64,000 nt of DNA. Origin: Epinephelus fuscoguttatus (Eukaryota; Chordata; Actinopteri; Perciformes; Serranidae). Shown here piece by piece: positions 37,840 through 47,603 of the stretch. The notes beneath the pieces were generated by a model. The model had not been told where the DNA came from. It did no database searches and was given only the letters and a program-made list of their open reading frames with translations. How positions within the stretch are numbered: position 1 is the stretch's first letter; every line of letters starts with the position of its first letter. Both the position numbers and the translations under genes were made by a program. Location of the stretch: the NCBI RefSeq assembly GCF_011397635.1, contig NC_064769.1, forward strand, positions 12,789,207-12,853,206, written 5' to 3'.

Positions 37840-37991
37840 CCTTAAAGAAATCAAGTAGCATATTCAATTCAGAGTATTGAAGACTGCATTTTGTTGGCAT
37901 TGTTGGGGATTCTGGATTTGCAGTTAGAGCATCCCAGAATATTACTGCGTGGATTTAAATTAATAGATTTTGTGCTTAACACTCTGTGAAC

Positions 37992-38322
37992 TTCAGCGTA
38001 AAAAACAGTAATGTTAGACAATTTTTGCCTCTTTTTAGATGGCAGGAGTTGAAAACGAGTCATCTTCAATATTTTTTGTACTAAGGTTTCAGAATGATGA
38101 AGGCAGTTGGAGAACAATTATACAAAAGCTGATGTAGGTCTGTAGGTCTAGGTAGGTTTGCAGTTTTTTAGGCATTCTGTTTTCTCAAACGGTTCAATAA
38201 AATAGTACATATAGCTGCTGTAAATGGGAGAAAAAAAATCTTGTGTGGGTGAGCACTGCCCCTGAGTGCCCCTAGGTTTGGGCTGAGCCCCAGATGGTTA
38301 CAGTTGGCTGGCTTCGCCCCTG
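37992..38322 (+). repeat. dispersed element D, copy 2
   Basis: Ordered matches to 23,505-23,789: GGCAGGAGTTGAAAACGAGT, CATATAGCTGCTGTAAATGG, GTGCCCCTAGGTTTGGGCTG and terminal GGCTTCGCCCCTG. The copies differ by small insertions (for example a repeated GTAGGTCT near 38,135). Confidence 0.65.
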
Positions 38323-38346
38323 CAGAAGTTAAATTTACACTGCGCT

Positions 38347-38352
38347 TTTATT
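38347..38352 (-). terminator. candidate polyadenylation signal of b3galt9
   Basis: TTTATT on plus reads AATAAA on minus, about 290 bases past the b3galt9 stop codon. It is the first perfect hexamer that I noticed. Tentative, since AATAAA is frequent in AT-rich DNA. Confidence 0.35.
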
Positions 38353-38640
38353 TATATAAGTCTGGCAATGTGGATATATAGTACATTGTTCCAGGTTGTT
38401 TCCTTTGCTCATAACATCACTGTATATGTTTTTTTTTTCAGACCTAGAGTGATCTTACAAAGAACTTAACAGAGATTTATCTATCAACAATACTGACAGG
38501 CAAAATGCAAACACAGGCACAAGGATTACAAACTTGTTTACATACTCTTATTTTCTCTTTCAGCCCCACTTCGTGTCAGTCTCTGTCTCATTTTCACTCA
38601 CAAGCGCACACACATGAATTAATTACACATGCTCTGTCAA

Positions 38641-39756
38641 TCAACCGTGCGACTCAGCTTGGCCCTTGGAGTTAAAGAAAGACAGTTTATCCAGGTACGT
38701 CAGGGCCTTGCAGGTCACCAGGCCATAGTAGGTCTGTAACAGTGTGCATCCACCACCCTTTTGTCCCAGGTCTCCCCACACTGTATCTAGTTCATGGCTT
38801 TCCATTCCTGCTGAGCTGAACAGGTAGCGGTAACAGCAGGCGTTGTAGCGGATATGTTTCTCTCCTGTGAACCTGGCACTGTGGGTTGGTGCCACACCAG
38901 CCCTCTGAACACAAAGGCCCACAAAAACATCAGCTGGCACAGGTGCGCGGACCGCTGCAGAGGCTACATACACTTTTCGGACCACATCCTGGGATAGAAC
39001 GTAAGCCGTCCCGTCACAGTATTCAGGCAGGTACTTGTCAGGGTAGAGAGCTGGAGGCAGGTAGCCAGGACTGTTGGAGTCCCTGTTAGGGGACTCTCTC
39101 TGGATCACCCTACCTAAATAAAGGTCTTCAGGGTGCCTGTGCAGCCCGAGTAGGTAGCCTCCGAGAGCAGGAAGGTTGACAAACACAGAATCCTTGGTCA
39201 GCAGAACAAAGCGTGCCAAGGGACAGAAGGCGATCACCCAGCGCAGTGCCAGCACTGTCCTTTCTGTTGGACCACGGAGGGACGAGTCAGTCACAGCATG
39301 GCCCTGGACCATGTCCCCATGAAGGTCAGACTCCACCATGAGGGCCTTTTGTGCATCAGCGGTCTCGGTTGATCCCAAGAAAAACAGTATCCGCACTGGG
39401 AAGCCTTGGGTGAGTGTTTGGTTGCCCCATGTCCTCCTGACTGCATCTCTTTGGGTGACATTAGCTGTGGAGCTGAAGACGATAGTGAGGAGGAAGAGGT
39501 CAGAGTTTCTGCAGGCATCAGGGTTAGTGATCGGGTAGGCCTGGGACACGTTCTCCCTGGCGTTGCTCAGGTCTAATTTCCTTGCTTTTTCTCTCACTTC
39601 AACAACCATGCCATCAGTGTAGACCCCAGGCGTGGGCTGCAGGAGGTACTCTTCGACAAAGTCTGCCCCAAACAACAGGGCATGGAAGAGGAGGACGTTG
39701 AAGAGGAGGAAACACCACTGGTGGGTACGCAGCTTGCACAGATAGCACTGGAGCAT
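38641..39756 (-). CDS. b3galt9: beta-1,3-galactosyltransferase 9-like Golgi protein
   Basis: Single-exon frame of 371 residues from the ATG at 39,754-39,756 to TGA at 38,641-38,643; human B3GALT9 is about 369 (from memory). The frame stays open 29 codons upstream, but this ATG places the conserved LRTHQWCF motif at residue 9, as in the human protein. A splice acceptor just inside the start (CTGTCTCATGCTCCAG, exon from 39,747) is an alternative, so a 5' exon is possible. Residues 14-31 form a hydrophobic signal anchor, giving a type II membrane protein of the Golgi. The luminal part is GT31 family: RRTWG at 107-111, FVNLP near 192-196, YPDKYLPEYCDGTAYVLS at 239-256, PADVFVG at 273-279. Glycosylation sequons occur at 69 (NVS), 99 (NVT) and 112 (NQT). 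The usual metal-binding DDD before VFVN is KDS here, and the usual E before DVFVG is A, so catalytic activity is doubtful. The gene diverges from psmd5. Confidence 0.92.
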   Translation of the reverse strand: MLQCYLCKLRTHQWCFLLFNVLLFHALLFGADFVEEYLLQPTPGVYTDGMVVEVREKARKLDLSNARENVSQAYPITNPDACRNSDLFLLTIVFSSTANVTQRDAVRRTWGNQTLTQGFPVRILFFLGSTETADAQKALMVESDLHGDMVQGHAVTDSSLRGPTERTVLALRWVIAFCPLARFVLLTKDSVFVNLPALGGYLLGLHRHPEDLYLGRVIQRESPNRDSNSPGYLPPALYPDKYLPEYCDGTAYVLSQDVVRKVYVASAAVRAPVPADVFVGLCVQRAGVAPTHSARFTGEKHIRYNACCYRYLFSSAGMESHELDTVWGDLGQKGGGCTLLQTYYGLVTCKALTYLDKLSFFNSKGQAESHG

Positions 39757-40796
39757 GAGACAGAGGACAGAGTATGAATCACCATAAACGTAGCCAACTG
39801 AATCATTATACATAAATGCAAATAACCGAGACTGTACCTGCATGACACCTGTGTTAACAGCCTTGTTGTTTCTCTGTGTGTATTAGCTGCCCAGAGGACC
39901 TCCTGCTGCAGTCACCTCAACAACAATAGTTGCTGACAGACAGGGTTTCCACTTTCATGAAACTCTAGCAGCATGTAACCCTGCACCCCAACCCCAAGTC
40001 ACATGCCTAATCAAGAGGAGTGTATCCTGCACCATGCATACAACATTAATGATACAGAGAAGAAGCTGTTTGATCATACCACAAGGGCAGTGAGGATCCC
40101 CTCCAGATATGTTTAAAGTCTGTATGTGCATGTGTTTTACTCTGATTTAAGGTGAGAAAACTTTCCCTTCTTAGCAAATGAATGTGAAAATGCCCCTCTA
40201 GTGTCACATGTTGCAAAGGCTACATCAAACATACTATAAACTTTCCCAGCTGGGGACAGTTTATTGTTTGAATGAAATGAATTGTACAGTTATGTTAAGG
40301 TTCAATTGCAAGCTCAAGTTTGGGTTAAAGTTGTATAGCCCTTTAGTACAACATAAGACAAATTATAAAGCAATTCTCAAAGGACTACGCAAAAAAGACT
40401 CATTCTTGTTTTCATTTCTCAAAGGCAAAACCAATTGGACAGTAATATGACTTCTCATTCAGTGAGCTTGCAAAAGGATCATAACTCACTGCAGAAAGTG
40501 CAAAGTTTTTCTGCTGGAAAAAAATGGCAACATACAAACAACAAAATGCTTCAGAGTGATGCAGAAGCATGTAACAAGCAGAAGTGTGGCCTTTCTGAAT
40601 TAATGCAGGATGCTGTAACATTTCTGGAGGCCTGGAATGAAAATGGAATGTGAAAAATGAAAGAGGGAAATCAGGAAGGTAGGAGTGGAAAAATTCCGTT
40701 TAAAACATGTATTTGACATTGATGTAGGTAAACTGTTTTACTATCTGAAAGAAACTGGACCAATAAAGAGAATTTAGTTGTTTTTTTTTTGTTTGG
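39757..40796. other. b3galt9 upstream / b3galt9-psmd5 intergenic region
   Basis: No coding exon. It should contain the b3galt9 promoter (minus) and any 5' non-coding exon. No TATA box or CpG-rich segment stands out. The short frames on both strands at 40,208-40,653 have no domains. Confidence 0.45.
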
Positions 40797-40893
40797 TCCA
40801 CACTCCAACATAGTACTTGGCGGTAATGCACTTTAACGCTGATTGCCACCCGCCATAAAACCTACAAGTAGAAGAAGAAGAAGAACCATGGCG
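40797..40893 (+). repeat. GGCGGTAATGCAC dispersed repeat, upstream copy with decoy ATG
   Basis: TCCACACTCC, TTGGCGGTAATGCAC, GCTGATTGCCACCCGCCATA and AAAAC, followed by a GAAGAAGAAGAAG tail and then CCATGGCGGC, mirror the order just upstream of the true psmd5 start (41,704-41,810). The ATG at 40,888 opens a six-codon frame (MAASAE then TAA). From memory, GGCGGTAATGC...CCGCCATAAAAC...(GAA)n is a dispersed repeat found across fish genomes. Confidence 0.6.
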
Positions 40894-40906
40894 GCTTCAG
40901 CTGAAT

Positions 40907-41620
40907 AAAATTCAGGCTCAAGTTCTGAGGCAGTGTTGTGGAGCAGTAAGAACAACCCCCATCCCAGCCCTGGAAGTTCTAGGGAAAGAGATGCCACTGG
41001 ACATAAGGAGAAAACAGTTAATGACCAACTACTGTGGCGGTCTCAAGGGGCACCAGGGCAACACCCCACAAAGATCCAGAGCAGCAAACCATAGGTGAGG
41101 GTTGGGACGTACATGGACCAGTAAATAGAAAGCATCGCCTTCCAGCTCAGCTCCCTCTTCACCACAACGGACAAAATATACATATTGAATTTATGTGGGT
41201 TCCGGCACATATAGGTTTAAAGGGTAATGAGGAGGTGGATAAGCTGGCTAAAATAAGTGCTACAAAAAGACACCATAAATATACACATTTCATTAAGTAA
41301 ATCAGAGATCAAGGCGATAATCTGGAATAGGTCAATGGAAGAATGTCAGGGGAGGTGGAACAATGAAACAAGGGGGAGATTTTTATATAGTTTTATCAGT
41401 AATGTAAAGTCAACAGTCAGGAGTATAAGAAAGACAAGGAGGGAGGAGATAATTTGCAACAGGATTAAATTAGGCCACTCCAATGTAAACAGCACACTCA
41501 GCAAAACAGGAAAACACTCAACCGGTTTACGTGAACACTGTCACTCAGACGATGCACCCAGGAAAAACAGCTTATAAAGGAAGAGTTGAGACAGATTGGA
41601 GTACATGAAATCAATTATTA
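40907..41620 (+). mobile_element. non-LTR retrotransposon ORF2 fragment (I/Nimb-like)
   Basis: Three pieces of a retrotransposon polyprotein lie in order: KIQAQVLRQCCGAVRTTPIP onward (40,907-41,035), a segment typical between reverse transcriptase and RNase H; WVPAHIGLKGNEEVDKLAK (about 41,195-41,251), the RNase H end with its HxGxxGNE core; and a basic C-terminal tail (41,257-41,577). Frames shift between pieces and the first half of RNase H is missing, so the copy is dead and 5'-truncated. Clade assignment is by general resemblance. Confidence 0.75.
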
Positions 41621-41703
41621 AAACTTAAATGAATCTGCTAAGTGGTCTGAGTGTTTTTTGTTTTATTTATTAGACGGACTGGATTATACAATAGAATTTA
41701 GTG

Positions 41704-41802
41704 ATCCACACTCCGGAGCAGAAGGTGGCGGTAATGCACCTAACACGCTGGTTGCCACCCGCCATAAAACGTAAGCGAAGAAGAAGGAGGATAAGTTCAG
41801 TC
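41704..41802 (+). promoter_or_regulatory. psmd5 5' region built on the GGCGGTAATGCAC repeat
   Basis: TCCACACTCC, GGTGGCGGTAATGCACC, GCTGGTTGCCACCCGCCATA and AAAAC, then GAAGAAGAAGGAGG, run up to the psmd5 ATG with only about 32 bases between the CATAAAAC motif and the start codon. The GGTGGCG...CGCC pair could form a stem in the 5' leader. There is no upstream ATG in frame that adds conserved residues. That this is leader or core promoter is inferred from proximity. Confidence 0.55.
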
Positions 41803-44800
41803 ATGGCGGCATCTATTGAGAGTTTGTTGGCAGGACTCTCTGGTATTGATGATCCAATTGAAGAGCTTCAGAGTTTGAAAACAGCTTTATTGGCGATACC
41901 CGTCAACGCTTTGAGAGACTCAGTGAGCGGACAGCGCTTCAATGTGATTTTCACCCTGCTGAACTCAAATGACAGGTTGGTTTGACATGATGCATCTTGC
42001 TCACAGTTTAGCAAGGTGGTGGGTGTGAACCTTATTTACACAGTTTGTGGTGTAAACTGCTGAGTCAGTCCGCTGTCCGTTGTTATTATCAGTATCGTCA
42101 GCAGTTATTTAAAAAAAATAAGTGGATTTTCAGGTAGTGTAAGTTAGATAGGTTAGCTAAAAGGCTGCATTTTACCTCTGCTAGTTGTGTTAGCAAGCTA
42201 ACTGGCTAGCCTACAATGCTAACAACAATATGTAGCGCAGACGTGGACAGTGTCACATTTTTTGTCGTGTAGCCCTGTGGAAACTGGGTCTAAAATGAAA
42301 ATTACAGTACTGACTTTCACGTTTAGGGGGTTTTGAAGATGTCCATGAGGCAAAGATTGTTGCTCTTTTTAGGCACAGTCCCCCAAACTCATTTTTGGAT
42401 GGTACACCTGCAGTCAGTCAGCAGGCTCGTTAGAAATGAACTGCCTGGAAAGTGGACGAGATCAGGCTGCATTATCTGCATATTTGCATTGGTGCATTAT
42501 CCTGCTGGGGGGCCACTGCCATTGGGGAGTACTGGAGCCATGAGGAGGGGTACTTGGTCTGCAACAGTGTTTGAATGGGTGGAACATGTCAGGTGGTATC
42601 CACATGATTGCCAGAATCAAAGGTTTCCCAGCTGATCAATGCATTGGAACAAAATAATCAAAGTTATCCACTTCACCTGTCAGTGGTTTTAATGTTTTGG
42701 CTGATTGGTGTATATATCCATTTGTTCTGTTACAGCCTGGGTCAAGGGAAGGACAGTGCAGTGGACTAAGCTTGTGATCAGCTTCACTGTCTTTTCATGA
42801 ACATTCCTTCTTTCAATGCCAGACTTTTTACAATAATTACTAATACTGTCATTTTTCACAGTCTGTATCTTGCTGAAGAAAAGCTGAATCCAAACTGGAA
42901 CGAGCCCTGTCAGCTATAGCTCCTGGACCACAGACACCCTGTTAATGACCACCAAAGATGCATTTTTGTGCCAATACATATTCATCTGCAGGGACAGCAG
43001 CATTATTTGGAGTTGTTGCCTTAGGATCATTGATGTATGAGGCAATATAGCTGGGTATGGAGTGCTTGAATTGTTCCAGAACAATCAGGTTGCACAGTTC
43101 TTCAAATGAACCAACACTGGATGCAGAACACCAGCGACTGGACTGCATAACCAAATCCCTAGCAAATTCCACGTGTTCTGGGTCTTTGTCATTGAATTTT
43201 GGTAGCAGCTTTAAATAACTGGCAATATCAAATCGAGCAGCAGATGTACTAGCAGCTGAAGACTGATCAGTCAACTCACTGACTGACATTTTACCTTTCT
43301 TTATCGAGTTTACGTTGCTCTATCTTCAATTTTTCTCAGTTTTTTTATTTCATCACTTCCTGCTCTGTTTGTTGTTTCACTCCTTCAGCTTCTAATTCAC
43401 TCTGCTGTATACATTTTTCATGCTGCATCTGCATCATCAGTAGCTCTTTTTGCTGCTCAAATGTTAGGTTTGTTGTGGAAGACATAGACACACTGGGCAG
43501 TTGCTTAGGTTTTTCACTCACCAAACGATTAGTCGACTAATCAATGACTAATTGGCTATTACAATAATCGGTGAGTAGTCGACTAATCGGTTTGAGTCAT
43601 TTTTCATAGTAAAGTACTATAAAAGTACCCCAAAATACTCTTACTGCAGCTTGTTACGTTCAAATATTGGCAGCTTTACACACTCTCCCATGACAGTGAA
43701 CTAAAACCCTTCGGCGTGAGTACAAAACAAGACATTAGATGACATAATTTTGATGTATGGGAGAGACAGACCAACATTTTTCAACATTTCAACACATTTT
43801 TCGATAAAATGATTAGTCGACTAATCAAAGAACTAATCGACAGATTAGTCGACAATGAAAATAATCGTTAGTTGCAGCCCTAATTTCAATGTTATAATGG
43901 TCAGCAGTCTTTAACAATTGTTCTTATGTACACTGTTACAACAATGCTTGTGAAGGCTCCTGAATGAAACACTCCACAATAGACGTAATGATACCCTACC
44001 TTAGTTCAGAGTTCACCAACTTTAGATATACAACACACTGGAGTCTGTCCTCCCTAAAGTAACTAATATACTGTACCTATCTAACTGACGAAGGACACTC
44101 ATCCCTCGTCTTCGTGCAGTTACAGGTGAGGGGTATTTATTCACTGTAAACCAGCGGGACTGGAAAGCACCTGCTATGCAGCCACTTCCAGAAACCCATG
44201 GATGTGATCCGAGCATATAGCTCTACTCACATTCACCGCCACATTAAACCCACAAAACTGCAGCAAGCTCTCTAGTAGAACTTATTGCTAAGCCTATCAG
44301 ACTTAGCACCTACTGAAGAAACAATCCATCCAATAACCCCAGTGTGTCAACAAAAGGACTAGACCAAAGCTCTCTACAAGTTAACATGTGTGCCACTCTC
44401 CAACAATCTTTTATTTTGTACCAATTAACCGAGTAAGTAAACACCATACAGCCTATTAAAATGCTTTACAGGTGATTAGCAATGTATATTCATGGTTCAA
44501 CCTAGATTTTGCACAAATTCTTTTTAGTACTTCAATAATTAAAACAGTCCAATGTTAATATACAGTAGACTATGTATAGTTTATGATGAATGTATTTAGT
44601 CTCTCTGTCTACCAAATGTCACCTCAGTCACACAACATGTTTTCTGTAAACAGAATAAACCTTCAAATCAGACAAATAACATCTAAATCTCTCTCTAAAA
44701 AAAAAAAATAGCCAGGCGTTTCCCATCATGCCCTGGGTCTTGCAGTCAGTGGAGAGCAACTGCAGTGCCTGGCTCCAAAAACTGCAGCCACCTCGATCTT

Positions 44801-47498
44801 GCAAGATTATCGCTGTCCACTTTTGTATTTCGTCAGAGTAAGTCAGGATGATGTTGGACACAAATCTAACTGGCATGCACTGTGCAGCGATCAGCGGTGA
44901 TTCAGTCTGTGCAGGTCTGGCTCACCTCTAACAAGTCTAATGTTGGCTGCTACAGTGTTTAGTCCTATTGTGAAAGAGCTGAAAATAACTGTGGCATTTA
45001 AACAACACAGTCGTTGTATAACATTTTATATATTTTACAGACCAAAAGATTAATTAGATTTGCAGCCATGTTACTAATGTGAGCTGTGTTCACAGGGAGC
45101 AGGTTGAGCTGTGTGTGGACATCCTTGAACACATCTTAATGGCCCTCAGCCCTGTATCCCTGGCTCAGAACTACAGAGTGGAGCTGCAGGGGGGTCTGAC
45201 TCATCCTAATGAAGCGGTTAAGATCCTGGCTTTGACACAGGTAGGCTGCTCGCACACAGCACGCCCACACACAGACGCACAAATGCCTTGAAACCACTGA
45301 CCTTGTTTTATGTTTTTCTCTGTCAGATTGGCAGAATGGTGGAGCACCCCGACGCTACCACTGAAATCCTCAACAACCACGACATTCTTGAGACGGTGAT
45401 CCGCTGCATTGGAGAAGAGAAGTTGGCTGTGGCCAAGCAGGTGATGACTGAAGCACTGGAATATCCTGCGTGAGAGATAATGAATCTACAGTTGGTGCAG
45501 CTGCAGTAATTGTTGTGTTTTTTTAGGCCATCCAGTCCTTGTCTAAACTGAGTCACTCCAAGCCTGGGTTAGACAAATTGTTCCACACCGACCTGCTGAC
45601 TGTTATGAAGGATGTGATGGCCAAAAGTGACACTATCAGATACAGAATATATGAGGTACGTTCACTGTGTGCTACTTTGGGTTACTTTGTTGCTGATAAT
45701 GCAAAAGTGGCAACTGTTTTTTTTGTATGTTCGACATAGGATTCTTTTTAATGCACATTTATTTTTGATGGAATCAGTGGAAAACATGACTCATCAGAAC
45801 AAATCATGCCAGAGTGAGGGCAGATATATCAGTTTGTAATGCATTTTCATATACGCACATAAAACTCATTTTGATACCTAATAAAGTCTTTTCTTGCTTC
45901 TTGCAGCTGGTGGTGGAAATCTCGTCTGTGTCTCCCATTTCCCTCGGTTACTGTGCCAACAGCAGCTTAATTTCTCAGCTGCTCGGAGAACTGACAGGAG
46001 ATGATGTACTGATCAGGTAAAAACATAAGTCATATAAATACAGAGTCAGCAAGTGAGAAATTATGTGAAAAATAAAATGTAAGAGTTGCTATATTGTAAT
46101 GCAAGTTTGCCTGACTGCTTGTGTTTTTAGTTTTGTATAATGCTGTGAATTTGCATTTGTTGTTGTCTTTTTCTCCAGAGCCACAGCCATTGAGATGGTG
46201 ACCACTCTAGCCCACAGTCAGCACGGCCGGCAGTATTTGGCCCAGCAGGGTATAATGGACAAGATCTCCAACATGATCAGGGGAGCGGAGACTGACCCTC
46301 TCTCCTCCCTCTACATTCCCGGTGAGCCTCTTTAGAAAACTGCTCTAAGAAAACACAGAAGTATTACATTTAGGTGGCGTATTTCTTTATTTAATACAAC
46401 AGTTCAGTGCTGCATTATTCAGTCCTTTACAGTGTGATTATTACTCCTGTAGGTTTGGTGAAGTTCTTTGGAAACCTGGCCATTATGGACAGCCCACAGC
46501 AGGTTTGTGAAACCTATCCGATCTTCCAGAACAAGGTGTTTGAGATGGCTTTGGACCCGGACCCTGCGATGATCGGCGTGGCTCTGGACACCCTGGGGTT
46601 AGTCGGATCGACTGTGGAGGGAAAGCAGGTCTTTCAGAAAACAGGTTAGCTTGTTCTATGTTTTATTTGATAAAAGCCAAAGGTGCTAAGGGAGCCATGG
46701 CCCCTCTCAGAATGTTAATGTCTCTTGTAATTATTGCTGATGTTTTTGGATCTGTCTTCAGGAGAAAAGTTCAAGGCTGTGTTGACAAGAATGAGCCAGC
46801 TTGCCAGCTCTGGAGCTACAGAGCTCAGAGTGCGCAGTTTGGACGCCATATCCCAGCTTCTCACTCTACAGGTATGTGTGTGCACACATTAGGAATATGC
46901 ATTGTCATTGTCTTTTTAATGAATGTCAGCTCATGAATCTGTTACGTTTTATTGCAGCCAGAGCAGCAGACAGAAGACCTCTTGGCCCTGACAGAGTCCT
47001 GGTTCCACCTTTTGTCTAAGCAGCCCATGGACATGATCAGCAACATCAGCACTCAGCCGTTCCCAGAGCTGCACTGTGGGGCTCTGCGGATATTCTCTGT
47101 GAGTGCTCAGCTGTGTCTAACTTCCATCAAACCCTCTCTGTGTTACTGACCTTGTGATAACCTGTAAAAGAGATCAGCATCGCCCCAGTAGTGTTTGTAT
47201 CTTCATCACTGGATATCTGTGTGTGTGGTATTTTTTCCAGGCCATTGCCTCTCAGCCGTGGGGTCAGAAGTTAATGATCAACACACCCAGTTTCATGGAG
47301 TTCATTCTGGATCGTTCAACGGGTCAGACGAAGGAGGCCAAAGATGCAAAGTTTGAACTGGTGGGGACACTTGTGTGTTCATCCACAGCAGCAGAGATAC
47401 TGGGCAGCCAGCATTACATCCGTCTGAAGACGTATCTCAGAGAGGGACCTTACTATGTGTCAGCTGTGTCCATAGTCAGCACAGAGGGAGCTGAGTGA
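41803..47498 (+). CDS. psmd5: 26S proteasome non-ATPase regulatory subunit 5 (S5b), ten exons
   Basis: PSMD5 is a cytosolic ARM/HEAT-repeat chaperone that binds the base subunit PSMC2/Rpt1 during assembly of the 19S regulatory particle and can restrain 26S formation. Coding exons: 41,803-41,975; 45,096-45,240; 45,327-45,440; 45,527-45,655; 45,907-46,016; 46,179-46,321; 46,453-46,644; 46,762-46,871; 46,958-47,098; 47,241-47,498. All introns are GT-AG and all phases agree (2,0,0,0,2,1,1,0,0), giving 504 residues plus TGA, the length I recall for human PSMD5. Conserved blocks include EILNNHDIL (exon 3), VEISSVSP and [14 protein letters not shown] (exons 5-6), [15 protein letters not shown] (exon 7), [16 protein letters not shown] (exon 9) and [10 protein letters not shown] near the C terminus. 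The start MAASIESLL has a strong Kozak context (G at -3, G at +4). Intron 1 (3.1 kb) is full of transposon debris and its donor (AG|GTTGGT) is weak; the others are compact. No truncation or frameshift. Confidence 0.97.
42365..42715. mobile_element. Tc1-like transposon remnant in psmd5 intron 1
   Basis: Contains ATTATCCTGCTGGGGGGCC and ends CTTCACCTGTCAGTGGTTTT followed by GGCTGATTGGTGTATAT, a terminus I know from fish Tc1-like elements. The transposase would lie on the minus strand but is mostly deleted. The 100-codon plus frame here is not a gene. Confidence 0.55.
42942..43485 (-). pseudogene. LTR-retrotransposon gag-like fragment, antisense in psmd5 intron 1
   Basis: On the minus strand the N-terminal piece (43,485 down to about 43,384) begins [16 protein letters not shown] and is a Gln/Glu-rich coiled coil. 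After a break, a 115-codon frame (43,289-42,942) carries [13 protein letters not shown], then [14 protein letters not shown] and ADEYVL, the pattern of the SCAN-like capsid domain in fish Ty3/Gypsy-type gag proteins. The middle of the capsid domain appears shortened and no zinc knuckle, protease or reverse transcriptase follows, so this is a dead fragment. A SCAN-domain host gene is less likely because no promoter or partner exons are seen. Confidence 0.65.
43503..43882 (-). mobile_element. non-autonomous element rich in ATTAGTCGACTAATC palindromes
   Basis: The right end, reverse-complemented, is TAGGGCTGCAACTAACGATT, the start of a very common vertebrate miniature DNA element. GATTAGTCGACTAATC recurs at about 43,528 and 43,811, with further GTCGACTAATC variants nearby, so the stretch can fold on itself. 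Related but decayed pieces occur at about 59,935-60,005 and 63,600-63,700. Confidence 0.65.
43883..45095. other. rest of psmd5 intron 1
   Basis: No exon or clear repeat apart from short A-runs. It ends in the exon 2 acceptor GTGTTCACAG at 45,086-45,095. Confidence 0.5.
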
Positions 47499-47502
47499 AT
47501 CA

Positions 47503-47508
47503 AATAAA
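47503..47508 (+). terminator. polyadenylation signal of psmd5, proximal
   Basis: AATAAA five bases after the stop codon; a second AATAAA lies at 47,598-47,603. The distal one would give a more usual short 3' UTR of about 120 bases. Which is used cannot be told from sequence. Confidence 0.5.
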
Positions 47509-47603
47509 CTCCGATACACTTGATGAGTTTCTGGTTAATGCTTAAGTAATGGGTAAGTGCCTGAATAATCTAACTGTGGGTTAACATACTCTGCTATAAT
47601 AAA

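Noticed and set aside
40888-40908. Alternative psmd5 start codon (MAASAE)
   Set aside because: The frame stops after six codons and does not connect to exon 2 by any donor I could see. It was kept only as a finding about the duplicated module.
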